Positions 35,307-44,260 of a stretch of DNA of 64,000 nt are shown piece after piece. A program made the position numbers and the translations under genes. Under the pieces are notes generated by a model, which was not told the origin of the DNA, searched no databases, and saw nothing but the letters and a program-made list of their open reading frames with translations. Source of the stretch: Roseicyclus marinus (GTDB lineage: Bacteria > Pseudomonadota > Alphaproteobacteria > Rhodobacterales > Rhodobacteraceae); the NCBI RefSeq assembly GCF_030163795.1, contig NZ_JASJOF010000010.1, forward strand, positions 54,669-118,668, written 5' to 3'. The number at the start of each line of letters is the position of its first letter. Within the stretch, counting starts at the first letter, position 1.

Positions 35307-36461
35307 TCAAGCCCCCAGCGCCTCGGCTGCGGCCCTTGCGATCACGCGCTCCTCATCCGTCGGCATGACGAGGATCGGCACCCGCCCCGCATGGATCGTG
35401 GCGGCATGGACCGCGTTCCGCTCCGCATCCACGGCAAGGCCCAGGAACCCCAGCCGCTCCAACGCCCGCGCCCGGATCGGGGCCGCGTTCTCCCCGATGC
35501 CGCCGGTAAAGACCAGCGCGTCGATCCCACCCAGCGCCGCCGCAAGCCCCCCGATCTCGCGCGCCAGCCGAAAGGTGAAATAGGCGATGGCCTCCTCGGC
35601 CCCCGCGCTGTCCGAGGCCAGCAGCACCCGCATGTCATGGCTCAGCCCCGACAAACCCTTCAGCCCGCTTTCGGAATACAGCAGGTCGGTGATCTGGGCG
35701 GCACTCATCCCCTGTTCCATCAGAAACAGCACCACACCCGGGTCGAGCTGCCCCACCCGCGTGCCCATCGGCATCCCGTCCAGCGCCGAAAATCCCATGG
35801 TCGAGGCGATGGATCGCCTCCCCTCCAGCGCGCAAAGCGACGCCCCGTTGCCCAGATGCGCCACAATCACCCGCCCGCGCGCCAGAACCGGGTGATCGCG
35901 CCTGAGCCGCCCTACGATGTAATCGTAGCTCAACCCGTGGAACCCGTAGCGCCGCACGCCTGCCTCGTAGAACCGGCGCGGCAGCGCGAAGGTGTCGTTG
36001 ACGAAAGGATGGCCGCGGTGAAAGGCCGTGTCGAAGGCCGCGACCTGAACGGCTTGGGGAAATTGCACCGCCGCCGCGCGCACGCCCGCAAGGTTGTGGG
36101 GCTGGTGCAGCGGCGCAAGCGGCGACAGGGTCTCCAGATAGGTCACCAGCTCAGGCGTCAGGACGCGCGGCCCGTCGATCTCCGGCCCGCCATGCACGAT
36201 CCTGTGGCCAACCGCCGCGATCTCGCGCCCTTCCCCAAGGGGCAGCAGCGCCGCGACCAGCCGCCCCAAGGCGCCCGCGTGATCCGCGGCACCGATATCC
36301 GCCTCCTCCCGCAGCGCGCCGCCCGCAACGATCCGCATCCGCGCATCCTCGCCCAGCGCTTCGACCTGCCCACGCGCAAGTTCGCGCGGCTCGGGGCCCG
36401 CCTCGTAGAGCGCGACCTTGATCGAGCTCGACCCCGCATTCAGCGTCAGGATCAGGCGCAT
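35307..36461 (-). CDS. ackA: Acetate kinase
   Basis: A 384-residue acetate kinase interconverting acetyl phosphate and acetate. Visible: LNAGSSSIKVALYEAG at the N-terminus, the VGHRIVHGGPEID motif, FDTAFHRG, YGFHGLSYDYIV (His-Gly-Leu-Ser), and VFTGGIGENAAPIR at the C-terminus. Start ATG 36461 with GGAGG. It overlaps the end of the preceding MaoC-Pta gene by 10 bases, so the two steps between acetyl-CoA and acetate are coupled. Confidence 0.96.
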   Translation of the reverse strand: MRLILTLNAGSSSIKVALYEAGPEPRELARGQVEALGEDARMRIVAGGALREEADIGAADHAGALGRLVAALLPLGEGREIAAVGHRIVHGGPEIDGPRVLTPELVTYLETLSPLAPLHQPHNLAGVRAAAVQFPQAVQVAAFDTAFHRGHPFVNDTFALPRRFYEAGVRRYGFHGLSYDYIVGRLRRDHPVLARGRVIVAHLGNGASLCALEGRRSIASTMGFSALDGMPMGTRVGQLDPGVVLFLMEQGMSAAQITDLLYSESGLKGLSGLSHDMRVLLASDSAGAEEAIAYFTFRLAREIGGLAAALGGIDALVFTGGIGENAAPIRARALERLGFLGLAVDAERNAVHAATIHAGRVPILVMPTDEERVIARAAAEALGA

Positions 36462-37831
36462 CCGTGCGCCTCCGCGCACAGCACCGCCACCGCACAAGAC
36501 GCCAGCCGCGCCCTGTCGTCATCGGCCCGGCTCGTCAGGATCACCGGCACCTGCGCCCCCATCACGATGCCCGCCGCCTCCGCATGGGCCAAAAAGGTCA
36601 GCTCCTTGGCGATCATGTTGCCCGCCTCGAGGTTCGGCACGACAAGGATATCGGCCCGCCCCGCCACCAGCCCGGTCAGCCCCTTGGTCCGCGCCGCCCC
36701 CGGATCGACGGCATTGTCCATGGCCAGCGGCCCATCGACCAGCCCGCCCGTGATCTGCCCCCGCTCGGCCATCTTCGACAGGATCGCGGCATCCAGCGTC
36801 GAGGGGATCGAGGGCGTGACCGTTTCGACCGCCGACAGGATGCCGACCTTGGGCTGCGTCACGCCCAGCGCGCGGGCAAGATCGATGGCGTTCTGCACGA
36901 TCGACACCTTGCACTCGAGGTCCGGCGCGATGTTGATCGCGGCATCGGTGACGAACAGCAGGTGATCGAGCCCCGGCACATCCATCACATACACATGGCT
37001 GACACGCCGGTTCGTCCTCAGCCCTCCCTCCTTCTTGAGGATGGCATGCAGGATCTGGTCGCTGTGCAGATGCCCTTTCATCAGGGCGCGCCCCCGTCCC
37101 TCGTGGATCATCGCCACCGCGCGCAGCGCCGCCGCGCGGTGATCGGGGATGTCGACGATCTCGATCCCCGTCACATCGGCCCCAGCCTCCTCGGCCGCCG
37201 CCGCGATCTTCGCGGGCGCTCCGACGAACACCGGATCGATCAGCCCTTGATCGCGCGCCATCACCGCGCCCCGCACGGCCTCCGGGCTTTCAGGGCTGAC
37301 GACGATCGTGTGCAAGGGTGGCAACGCCGCCGCCCGCGCCAAGAGCGCGTCGAAATGCCGATGCATCTGCACCGTCAACCCCGGCACCTCCACCCCGTCA
37401 AAGCGCCGCGCGGCATCGGGCGCGCGCACCAGCACCTCCCCCTCCACGATCCGCCCGCCCGGCCCATCCACCCAGACGGCCATCCGCACCACCCGGTCGG
37501 GCAGCTTTTCCACCACCCGCACCCCCGCGCGGAGCGTCTCACCCGCATGGGCCCGACCGACGAAGCGCAGATCCTGCGCCAGATACAGCGTCCCCGGCCC
37601 CGGCAAAAAGTTGCCCAACACCCCCGAGATCAGCGCCGCCACCCAGGCCGAGGGCGCGACCGCCTCCGCCCGCCCGTCACCATCGCCATCGAGATCGGGC
37701 AGATGCATCGGGTTCAGATTGCCGCTCGCATGGGCAAAGACGTACAGATCCTCGGCCCGGCACAGGCGGCTCACCTCGGCCTCCTGCCCGATCCGCAGCG
37801 CATCATGGGGGGTGCTTGTCAGGCTGGTCAT
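36452..37831 (-). CDS. MaoC hotdog-Pta (phosphate acetyl/butyryltransferase) fusion
   Basis: A 459-residue fusion. Residues ~1-150 form a MaoC-like hotdog domain: HASGNLNPMHLPD contains the hydratase-type His/Asp pattern. Residues ~160-459 form a PTA/PTB domain: GAVMARDQGLIDPVFVGAP, RVSHVYVMDVPG, FVTDAAINIAPDLECK. It would convert acyl-CoA to acyl phosphate for the adjacent acetate kinase. The hotdog domain may prefer longer enoyl-CoA substrates or be regulatory. Start ATG 37831 with AAGGAG. Confidence 0.88.
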   Translation of the reverse strand: MTSLTSTPHDALRIGQEAEVSRLCRAEDLYVFAHASGNLNPMHLPDLDGDGDGRAEAVAPSAWVAALISGVLGNFLPGPGTLYLAQDLRFVGRAHAGETLRAGVRVVEKLPDRVVRMAVWVDGPGGRIVEGEVLVRAPDAARRFDGVEVPGLTVQMHRHFDALLARAAALPPLHTIVVSPESPEAVRGAVMARDQGLIDPVFVGAPAKIAAAAEEAGADVTGIEIVDIPDHRAAALRAVAMIHEGRGRALMKGHLHSDQILHAILKKEGGLRTNRRVSHVYVMDVPGLDHLLFVTDAAINIAPDLECKVSIVQNAIDLARALGVTQPKVGILSAVETVTPSIPSTLDAAILSKMAERGQITGGLVDGPLAMDNAVDPGAARTKGLTGLVAGRADILVVPNLEAGNMIAKELTFLAHAEAAGIVMGAQVPVILTSRADDDRARLASCAVAVLCAEAHGCA

Positions 37832-38116
37832 CTCGCTCCTTCCGCATCGCGCAGCGATCCGGGCCGTGCCGGACTGCCCCAACCCTAGCCGCCGCGCATC
37901 ACAGCACCTTGATCTGGGTCACGTCCACCCCCGATGCTTGCGCCACGGGAAACACCTTTACTTTCAGGCGCGGATCAGGCACTGTCCCCGCGCTATCTCT
38001 ACTCTATCGACCCCTGTCTTTCGCCCCTTCGGCAAAGCTTGTGCTCTCGATCTTGCATGGGTGACGCCGAAGCTGCCGCATGTCGCGGGCAGCGATACAT
38101 GACAGGAGACACGGAT

Positions 38117-38323
38117 ATGGCCACCGGCACCGTGAAATGGTTCAACACCACCAAGGGCTACGGCTTCATCGCCCCCGATGGCGGTTCCAAGGACGTTTTC
38201 GTCCACATCTCGGGCGTCGAGCGTTCGGGCCTCACCGGCCTCGCCGACAACCAGAAGGTCAAGTTCGACCTCGAAAAGGGCCGTGACGGCCGCGAAAGCG
38301 CCGTGAACATCGAACTGATGTAA
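38117..38323 (+). CDS. Cold-shock-domain protein
   Basis: A 68-residue cold-shock protein. RNP1 is in KGYGFIAPD and RNP2 in KDVFVHIS; GTVKWFNTTKG opens the fold. It binds single-stranded RNA and eases translation. Start ATG 38117 with AGGAG eight bases before. It lies some 280 bases after the MaoC-Pta start on the other strand, so a structured 5' leader is possible. A strong terminator follows. Confidence 0.97.
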   Translation: MATGTVKWFNTTKGYGFIAPDGGSKDVFVHISGVERSGLTGLADNQKVKFDLEKGRDGRESAVNIELM

Positions 38324-38350
38324 TCGGTCTTCCGTAACGGAATTTGGAAA

Positions 38351-38380
38351 GGGCGCGCCTGTCAAAGGCGCGCCCTTTTC
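38351..38380 (+). terminator. Intrinsic terminator after the cold-shock gene
   Basis: A 10-bp perfect stem GGGCGCGCCT/AGGCGCGCCC with a 5-base loop, followed by TTTTC. Confidence 0.9.
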
Positions 38381-38545
38381 GCATCCTTGGTCGGGGCAAG
38401 GGCGCAACACTGTCCCACCCGCCATGCCGGCCACGGGCCCGTAGGCTTCCGAACCGGGGCGAATTCGGCTATCCTGATAAAGAACTGGCACCGCGGACGG
38501 CCCAAGCGCTCCACCGCGGGTAACGATCGAGATCGAGTGGCTTAC

Positions 38546-40246
38546 ATGGATTGCGACCCGGACATCGTCGCCGAATTGCACGGCGTCCGCATCCCCGCCG
38601 CTCCGCATCTGGCGCCGCGCACCATCGCTTCGATCCGCAGCGGCCTGTACGAACGCCCCGAGATCGAGGGGATTCTCGTCAACCTGCGCCCCGGCGACCG
38701 CGTGGTCGAACTTGGCTCGGGCGCGGGCATCGTCAGTTCGATCATCGCGCGCAATTTCGACGAGGTGCAGGTCCGCACCTTCGAAGGCAATCCCAACCTC
38801 ATCGACCACATTCGCAAGATGCACGCGGTCAACGGCCTCTCGGATCGGGTCGAAGTGCGCAATGCCCTCGTGATGGCCGCGCCCGACCCCGACCCCTTCA
38901 CGCTCTTTTCCGTCAGTTCCAGCTATCTCGGCTCGCGCATCGCGGAACCCGGCACGGACACGCACGACGACGATCGCATCTTCCGGGTCGAAAACCTGCC
39001 CTATGCCGACCTGCGCGAAAGCTTTCCCCACAACGTCCTCGTCATGGACATCGAAGGGGCCGAGCTTGATTTTCTCGCGGCGGCCGATCTGTCGGGCATC
39101 GACTTCCTGATCGTCGAACTGCACCCGACCGTCTACGGGGCGGACAAGGCCGCTGAATGCATCCGCCATATCGAGGCGGCGGGCCTCGTGCTCGACCCGG
39201 CCTCCTCCGACCTTCAGGTCAAGGCGTTCAAGACACCGGCGCGGATGCGGCTCGGCATCGACCGCAGCCGCGTCGCATGGCGCGACATCCCCGACCGCCT
39301 CGCCTTCGATCCCGACAGCGAATTGGCCGGGGCGATCGAGTGGTTCGACGCCGCCGTCATGGTCAAAAGCCCGGGCTTCGCCCCCGAACCCGTCATGGCG
39401 AGCGTCTTCGACGCCGATCAGCGCGAAATACCGGGCGCGATCGCATGGCATGACGCCACCACCCGCGCCACCCAAAGCCGCCACCATCCAAGGCCCAAAC
39501 GCATCACCGACATCGGCGGCACATGGCTCTTCGGCGGCGCGCTCGACCCCGAGGCGCCCATGGCGCTGCAACAGCTCTTGGCGCGGCTCTGGGCCCTGCC
39601 GCACCTGACCGGACCAGCGCCGCGCGGCATCGTGGTCTTCCCCCACGGCCCTGCCGCACCCGAAGTCTATGCCGCCTTTCTCGACGCCAACCTGTCCCTC
39701 TGGGCACCGGGGCTCGAGCCGCTGGTGCTTGGCGGTCCCAGCCGGTTCGAAACCCTGATCGTGCCGCCGCAAGGCGTCGCATCGGGCCGCTTGCGCCACG
39801 GCACGGCCGATTTCCGCGCCTTCGTGCGTGCCCGCGCGACGGGCACAACTGCACCCGGCACCGGTGCGCCGATCCTTCTTCACGACACGCGCCTCGGCAG
39901 GCTGGACGACACGCTCCTCCAGACGCTGACCGGGACGGGCTACACGCTCCACGATCTGGCCCTGACCCCGATCCCCGAGGCGATCACGCGGATCACCGGG
40001 GCCTCGACGATCCTCGTCGCGGGCAGCAGCGCCGAGGATCTGGTGCTTTATACCGCGCCCGATGAAACGCCGGTCGCCAGTCTGATCGCGGCAAAACCCG
40101 ACGGGCAGAAAGATTTCGAAACCCTCGCCCGGCTCTACGGCCTTGCCGCCGCCCATGCGATCCCCCTGCCCGAACTTGCCGGCCCACGCAGCGCCGCAGC
40201 GCTCGACAGCTTCACGCTGCATCTGGCCGTGCAGGGGCTTTTGTGA
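38546..40246 (+). CDS. FkbM methyltransferase fused to degenerate GT61-like domain
   Basis: A 566-residue two-domain protein. Residues ~20-240 are an FkbM-type SAM methyltransferase: VVELGSGAGIVSSIIARNF (SAM), NVLVMDIEGAELDFLAA and LIVELHPTVYG. Residues ~315-566 match the following GT61 protein: DIGGTWLFGGALDP aligns with DLPGTWLYGGVLDP there, and both have an RLW segment. The FGH motif present in the neighbour is missing here, so glycosyltransferase activity is doubtful. It ends with TGATG overlap to the next gene. Confidence 0.78.
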   Translation: MDCDPDIVAELHGVRIPAAPHLAPRTIASIRSGLYERPEIEGILVNLRPGDRVVELGSGAGIVSSIIARNFDEVQVRTFEGNPNLIDHIRKMHAVNGLSDRVEVRNALVMAAPDPDPFTLFSVSSSYLGSRIAEPGTDTHDDDRIFRVENLPYADLRESFPHNVLVMDIEGAELDFLAAADLSGIDFLIVELHPTVYGADKAAECIRHIEAAGLVLDPASSDLQVKAFKTPARMRLGIDRSRVAWRDIPDRLAFDPDSELAGAIEWFDAAVMVKSPGFAPEPVMASVFDADQREIPGAIAWHDATTRATQSRHHPRPKRITDIGGTWLFGGALDPEAPMALQQLLARLWALPHLTGPAPRGIVVFPHGPAAPEVYAAFLDANLSLWAPGLEPLVLGGPSRFETLIVPPQGVASGRLRHGTADFRAFVRARATGTTAPGTGAPILLHDTRLGRLDDTLLQTLTGTGYTLHDLALTPIPEAITRITGASTILVAGSSAEDLVLYTAPDETPVASLIAAKPDGQKDFETLARLYGLAAAHAIPLPELAGPRSAAALDSFTLHLAVQGLL

Positions 40247-41367
40247 TGCAGGCGCGCCCCATCTTCGACCCCGCGCGATCCCGGGCCGACAGCATCACGA
40301 CCCTCCACGCGCCGCTGATCTGGCCCGTGACCTACCACCCCAAGAACCACAGCCCCCGACCCGGCGGCGTGATCGCGGCGGATGGAAGCTATCTCGACCT
40401 GTCGCATTGCCATTACACCACCGCCAAACGCTGGACCCTGCCCTGCGCGCCCGACCCCGAGGTGCCGGTGACCGACCTGCCGGGCACATGGCTTTACGGC
40501 GGCGTCCTCGACCCGGCCTTCGGCCATTGCATCATCGAAAGCCTGTCGCGGCTCTGGGTGCTGGACCATCTCGACAGCCCGCCTGATGGCATCGTTTTCC
40601 TGCCTGCCGTGCATCGGACCTTCTACCAACGTCCCAAACGCTATCTGGCCGCGACCGCCGCCGTTTTTGACAGCCTCGACGGCCTGCCCGCCCGCCGCGC
40701 CTGCCCCACGCAACCCGTCCGGCCCGAACGCCTGATCATGGGCGCGCAAGGCATGGGCGGCGGCGATTTCAGCGCCGGATCGCCGGAATTCCGCGCCTTC
40801 ATGCAGCGACATTTCCTGCCCGATGTGGCCCCTTCGGGCGGCGAAAATCTTTATGTCTCGCGCGCGCGGCTGTCGGTCATGGGCAACATCATGTTCGAGG
40901 ACAGGATCGAGGCGCTCTTCGCCGCCAATGGCTACGAAATCTTCTATCCCGAGGAACACAGCCTTGCCGAGCAGACCGCCCGATACCGTGCCGCACGCCG
41001 CATCGTGACGGTCGAAGGGTCGGCGCTCCATGTCATCGCCTATGCGCTCGGCCCCGACCGGCCGGTCGAGATCGGGATCATCCCGCGCCGCACAACGGAC
41101 AATACGGCATCCTTCGAGGCGCAATTGCGCTGGCAAAGCGCGGCACAGGTCCATGTCACCGGCGCGCTGACGCGGCTCTACCATCCGGGCCGCATCTACG
41201 GCGAACAATCCAACGTCCGCGCCCTGCATGATCTGCGGCAACTGGCGGACCAGCTCGCGTCGACCGGCCTGATCGAAGACGCATCCGCAATCGAAAATCC
41301 GACCGAAGCCGAGATAGACGCCGCCCTCGCCGCCCTGCCCAAACAAATGGTGCGGATGGAGGTCTGA
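40246..41367 (+). CDS. Glycosyltransferase family 61 (DUF563) protein
   Basis: A 373-residue putative glycosyltransferase of the GT61/DUF563 type. Landmarks are TWLYGGVLDPAFGHCIIESL, ENLYVSRARLSVMGNIMFED and the C-terminal VTVEGSALHVIAYALG. It likely adds sugars to a surface glycan. The start ATG overlaps the stop of the FkbM fusion gene (TGATG), so the two are coupled. Nucleotide sugars could come from galU/ugd in the same window, by inference only. Confidence 0.82.
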   Translation: MQARPIFDPARSRADSITTLHAPLIWPVTYHPKNHSPRPGGVIAADGSYLDLSHCHYTTAKRWTLPCAPDPEVPVTDLPGTWLYGGVLDPAFGHCIIESLSRLWVLDHLDSPPDGIVFLPAVHRTFYQRPKRYLAATAAVFDSLDGLPARRACPTQPVRPERLIMGAQGMGGGDFSAGSPEFRAFMQRHFLPDVAPSGGENLYVSRARLSVMGNIMFEDRIEALFAANGYEIFYPEEHSLAEQTARYRAARRIVTVEGSALHVIAYALGPDRPVEIGIIPRRTTDNTASFEAQLRWQSAAQVHVTGALTRLYHPGRIYGEQSNVRALHDLRQLADQLASTGLIEDASAIENPTEAEIDAALAALPKQMVRMEV

Positions 41368-41378
41368 CGGCACGCCCG

Positions 41379-43148
41379 TCAGTGGTTGTCGCGCGGCAGG
41401 TCCTTGGCAATCCGCTGATAGGCGGTGGCCAGTTCAAGGCATCCGCCCTGCGCCAACTGCCCGACATGGGTCCGGTAGATTTCCTGCCAGGGCGTCTGGT
41501 GGACGATCTCTGGCGGGGTCCAGCCCGCGCGCCGCGCCTCCCATTCCTCTGGCGCGACCATCGAGTCGAGCCGCCCAGTGTTCAGGTCCAGCCGCACCGG
41601 ATCGCCCGTCTGGATCAGGGCAAGGCCGCCGCCCACCACCGCTTCGGGCGATGCGTTCAGGATCGAGGGGCTTTCCGATGTCCCCGATTGCCGCCCGTCG
41701 CCCACCGTCGGCAGATGCCGGATGCCCGCGCGGATCAGGTGATCGGGCGGTTGCATGTTCACCACCTCCGCCGAACCGGGATAGCCGACACAGCCCACGT
41801 TCCGGATGAACAAAATTGAGGTTTCGTTAATACCTAACCCCGGATCGTTAATCCTTTGGTGATAATCCTCGGGCCCTTCAAAAACCACGGCGCGCCCTTC
41901 GAAGACTCCATCCTTCAGGAAACGTTCCCGGAAATCGGCCGAGATCACGCTCGTCTTCATCAACGCGCTGTCGAACAGGTTCCCGCTCAGGACCGCAAAG
42001 CCCGCCTTTTCCCTAAGCGGTTGATCGCATGGGCGAATAACATCCTGATCGACGCTCCTCGCACCGCCCAGTGCCTCAGCCAGCGGCACGCCGCTCGCGG
42101 TCATCACACCGCCGTCGAGATGTCCCGCCGCCAGCAATTCCCCCATCACCGCGGGAACACCGCCCGCGCGAAAGAAACTCTCGCCCAGATACGCGCCCGC
42201 AGGCTGCATGTTGACCAGCAAGGGCAAATCCAACCCGTGATCCTGCCAATCGCGCACATCCAGTTCCACGCCCGCATGACGGGCGATGGCGGCCAGATGC
42301 GGCGGCGCGTTCGTGGAGCCGCCGATGGCCGTGTTCACCTTGATTGCATTGAGAAAAGCAGCCCGGGTCAGGATATCGGACGGCTTCAGATCATCCTCCA
42401 CCATCGCCACGATCCGCCGCCCGGTCAGATAGGCCATCTCCATCCGCTCGCGGAACGGCGCAGGGATCGCAGCCGCGCCCGGCAACGTCATGCCAAGCGC
42501 CTCGGCCAGCGCGTTCATCGTGCTCGCCGTGCCCATCGTGTTGCAATGCCCCAGCGACGGCGACGAGGCGCAGGCGCGCGCCATGAATTCCTCGTAATCG
42601 ATCTTGCCCTCGGCCAGCAGCCGGCGGCTTTCCCAGATGATCGTGCCCGATCCCGCGCGCTTGCCCTGCCACCAGCCATCCAGCATCGGCCCGCCGTTCA
42701 ACGCGATGGCGGGCAGATCGACCGTCGCCGCCCCCATCAGCATCGCGGGCGTGGTCTTGTCGCAGCCCGTGGTCAGAACCACGCCGTCGATCGGATAGCC
42801 GTGCAACACTTCGACAAGGCTCAGATATTGCAGGTTTCTATCCAACGCCGCCGTTGGCCGCTTGCCGGTCTCCTGGATCGGATGAACCGGGAATTCCATC
42901 GGAATGCCGCCTGCGTCGCGGATGCCTGCCTTGATCCGGTCCATCAGGAACACATGGATCTTGTTGCACGGCACAAGGTCGCTGCCCGTCTGGGCGATGC
43001 CGATGATCGGCTTTTCCGCCTGCAATTCGCCTTGGGTGAAAGCCTGGTTCTGGTAGCGCTCCAGATAGAGCGCGGTCATGCCCGGATTGTTGGGATTGTC
43101 GAACCATTCCTGGCTGCGGTAGCGGCGGTTGGCGCGGGTGTCGGACAT
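41379..43148 (-). CDS. IlvD/Edd family sugar-acid dehydratase (xylonate dehydratase-like)
   Basis: A 589-residue dehydratase of the IlvD/Edd family, closest by eye to Caulobacter XylD-type xylonate/L-arabinonate dehydratases. SQEWFDNPNNPGMTALYLER and PIIGIAQTGSDLVPCNKIH are near-identical to that group. Fe-S cluster cysteines lie in SDLVPCNKI, LTTGCDKTTPAML and SLGHCNTMGTAST. It would dehydrate aldonic acids to 2-keto-3-deoxy acids. Start ATG 43148 with a weak ribosome-binding site. Downstream of the fds operon on the same strand, separated by about 110 bases. Substrate unproven. Confidence 0.85.
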   Translation of the reverse strand: MSDTRANRRYRSQEWFDNPNNPGMTALYLERYQNQAFTQGELQAEKPIIGIAQTGSDLVPCNKIHVFLMDRIKAGIRDAGGIPMEFPVHPIQETGKRPTAALDRNLQYLSLVEVLHGYPIDGVVLTTGCDKTTPAMLMGAATVDLPAIALNGGPMLDGWWQGKRAGSGTIIWESRRLLAEGKIDYEEFMARACASSPSLGHCNTMGTASTMNALAEALGMTLPGAAAIPAPFRERMEMAYLTGRRIVAMVEDDLKPSDILTRAAFLNAIKVNTAIGGSTNAPPHLAAIARHAGVELDVRDWQDHGLDLPLLVNMQPAGAYLGESFFRAGGVPAVMGELLAAGHLDGGVMTASGVPLAEALGGARSVDQDVIRPCDQPLREKAGFAVLSGNLFDSALMKTSVISADFRERFLKDGVFEGRAVVFEGPEDYHQRINDPGLGINETSILFIRNVGCVGYPGSAEVVNMQPPDHLIRAGIRHLPTVGDGRQSGTSESPSILNASPEAVVGGGLALIQTGDPVRLDLNTGRLDSMVAPEEWEARRAGWTPPEIVHQTPWQEIYRTHVGQLAQGGCLELATAYQRIAKDLPRDNH

Positions 43149-43257
43149 GACTTGTTCCACATTTTGAAACCAAAGGCCGCATAGTGAAACGACCTGCGCC
43201 AGTGGTAGCGGAGGAAGCGGCCATGCCACAAGCCCCCGACACGATCCACTAAGCGTC

Positions 43258-43461
43258 CTAGATCAAGGGCAGCGCCCGGCGCACCAGATCGTCCATCTCC
43301 TGCGCGTGGTCCGCTGCCTGCGCCTTGAGATCCGCGCGCATCTCGGGCGCCCAGTAATCCTTCAGATGGGCCGCGACCTTCTCCACCTGATCCGAACCGG
43401 GCTGGCTGCGAAAAAACGTGGCGATCTGGTTGGCCATGCGGATCAGCTTGTCATGCGACAT
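43258..43461 (-). CDS. fdsD: Formate dehydrogenase delta subunit
   Basis: A 67-residue FdsD, the small helical subunit of the soluble NAD+-dependent molybdenum formate dehydrogenase. MSHDKLIRMANQIATFF and HLKDYWAPEMRADL are its conserved parts. It overlaps fdhD (fdsC) by 11 bases and is the last gene of the fds operon. Confidence 0.92.
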   Translation of the reverse strand: MSHDKLIRMANQIATFFRSQPGSDQVEKVAAHLKDYWAPEMRADLKAQAADHAQEMDDLVRRALPLI

Positions 43462-44260
43462 CGGACTGGTCCTCCCGGATGCGGTGGGGATGCGTGAAGA
43501 CCTGCAACCGCCCCTCGCGCCCGAAGGCCGCAACGCTCACGCCCGCCGCCTCGGCGCTGCGCAGGGCCTGCGCGGTGGGCGCAGAGACTGCGATCAGCAA
43601 CGGATTGCCGAACATGGCCGTCTTCTGCACCATCTCCACCGAGACGCGGCTGGTGATCACGACGGCGCCGCAGGCGGGGTCGATCTCCGCCCGCAGCGCC
43701 GCCCCGATCAGCTTGTCGAGCGCATTATGACGCCCGACATCCTCCCGGGCCATAACGATACCCTGACCAGGCAGGAAAAATCCAGCCGCATGAACGGCAT
43801 GCGTCTGGTCGTGCAAGGGCTGATGGGCGCGCAGCGCCTCGGCGGCGCCCGAAGCCTCGGCCAGCCCGAGGCTCAGAGCAGCCGCGACAAAGGGGAGATC
43901 GCGCAAGGCCTGATCGAGGCTGTCGATCCCGCAAAGCCCGCATCCGACCGGCCCCATCATCGCGCGCCGCCGCGCGCCAAGGGCCACGGCGGCCTCCTCT
44001 GCGATCCAGAGCCGCGCCTCGATCCCCTGCGGCAGGTCGATCACCTCGACCCGCTCGATCTGATCAAGGCGCGCGAACCCCTCGGTCACGGCAAAGCCCG
44101 TGGCGAAATCCTCCAGATCGGTGGGGCTGCACATCATCACGGCCTGCGTCGTGCCGTTGCATGTGATGGCCACCGGCACCTCTTCGGGCAGGGCGCGCGC
44201 GATGTCGCGCCCACCTTCGGGCCCCAGCGCCCGCGCCGATATGGACCGGACGGGCCTCAT
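43451..44260 (-). CDS. fdhD: FdhD/FdsC sulfurtransferase for formate dehydrogenase
   Basis: A 269-residue FdhD that inserts sulfur into the Mo-bis-MGD cofactor before it enters the alpha subunit (fdsC in the fds naming). The conserved loop is GPVGCGLCGIDSL with its two cysteines, and GRHNALDKLIGAALR is also typical. Start ATG 44260 overlaps the fdsA stop by four bases. Confidence 0.95.
   Translation of the reverse strand: MRPVRSISARALGPEGGRDIARALPEEVPVAITCNGTTQAVMMCSPTDLEDFATGFAVTEGFARLDQIERVEVIDLPQGIEARLWIAEEAAVALGARRRAMMGPVGCGLCGIDSLDQALRDLPFVAAALSLGLAEASGAAEALRAHQPLHDQTHAVHAAGFFLPGQGIVMAREDVGRHNALDKLIGAALRAEIDPACGAVVITSRVSVEMVQKTAMFGNPLLIAVSAPTAQALRSAEAAGVSVAAFGREGRLQVFTHPHRIREDQSDVA

Noticed and set aside
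38387..38545. Extended N-terminus of the FkbM protein
   Set aside because: It overlaps the end of the cold-shock terminator and lacks family similarity; ATG 38546 is a better start.
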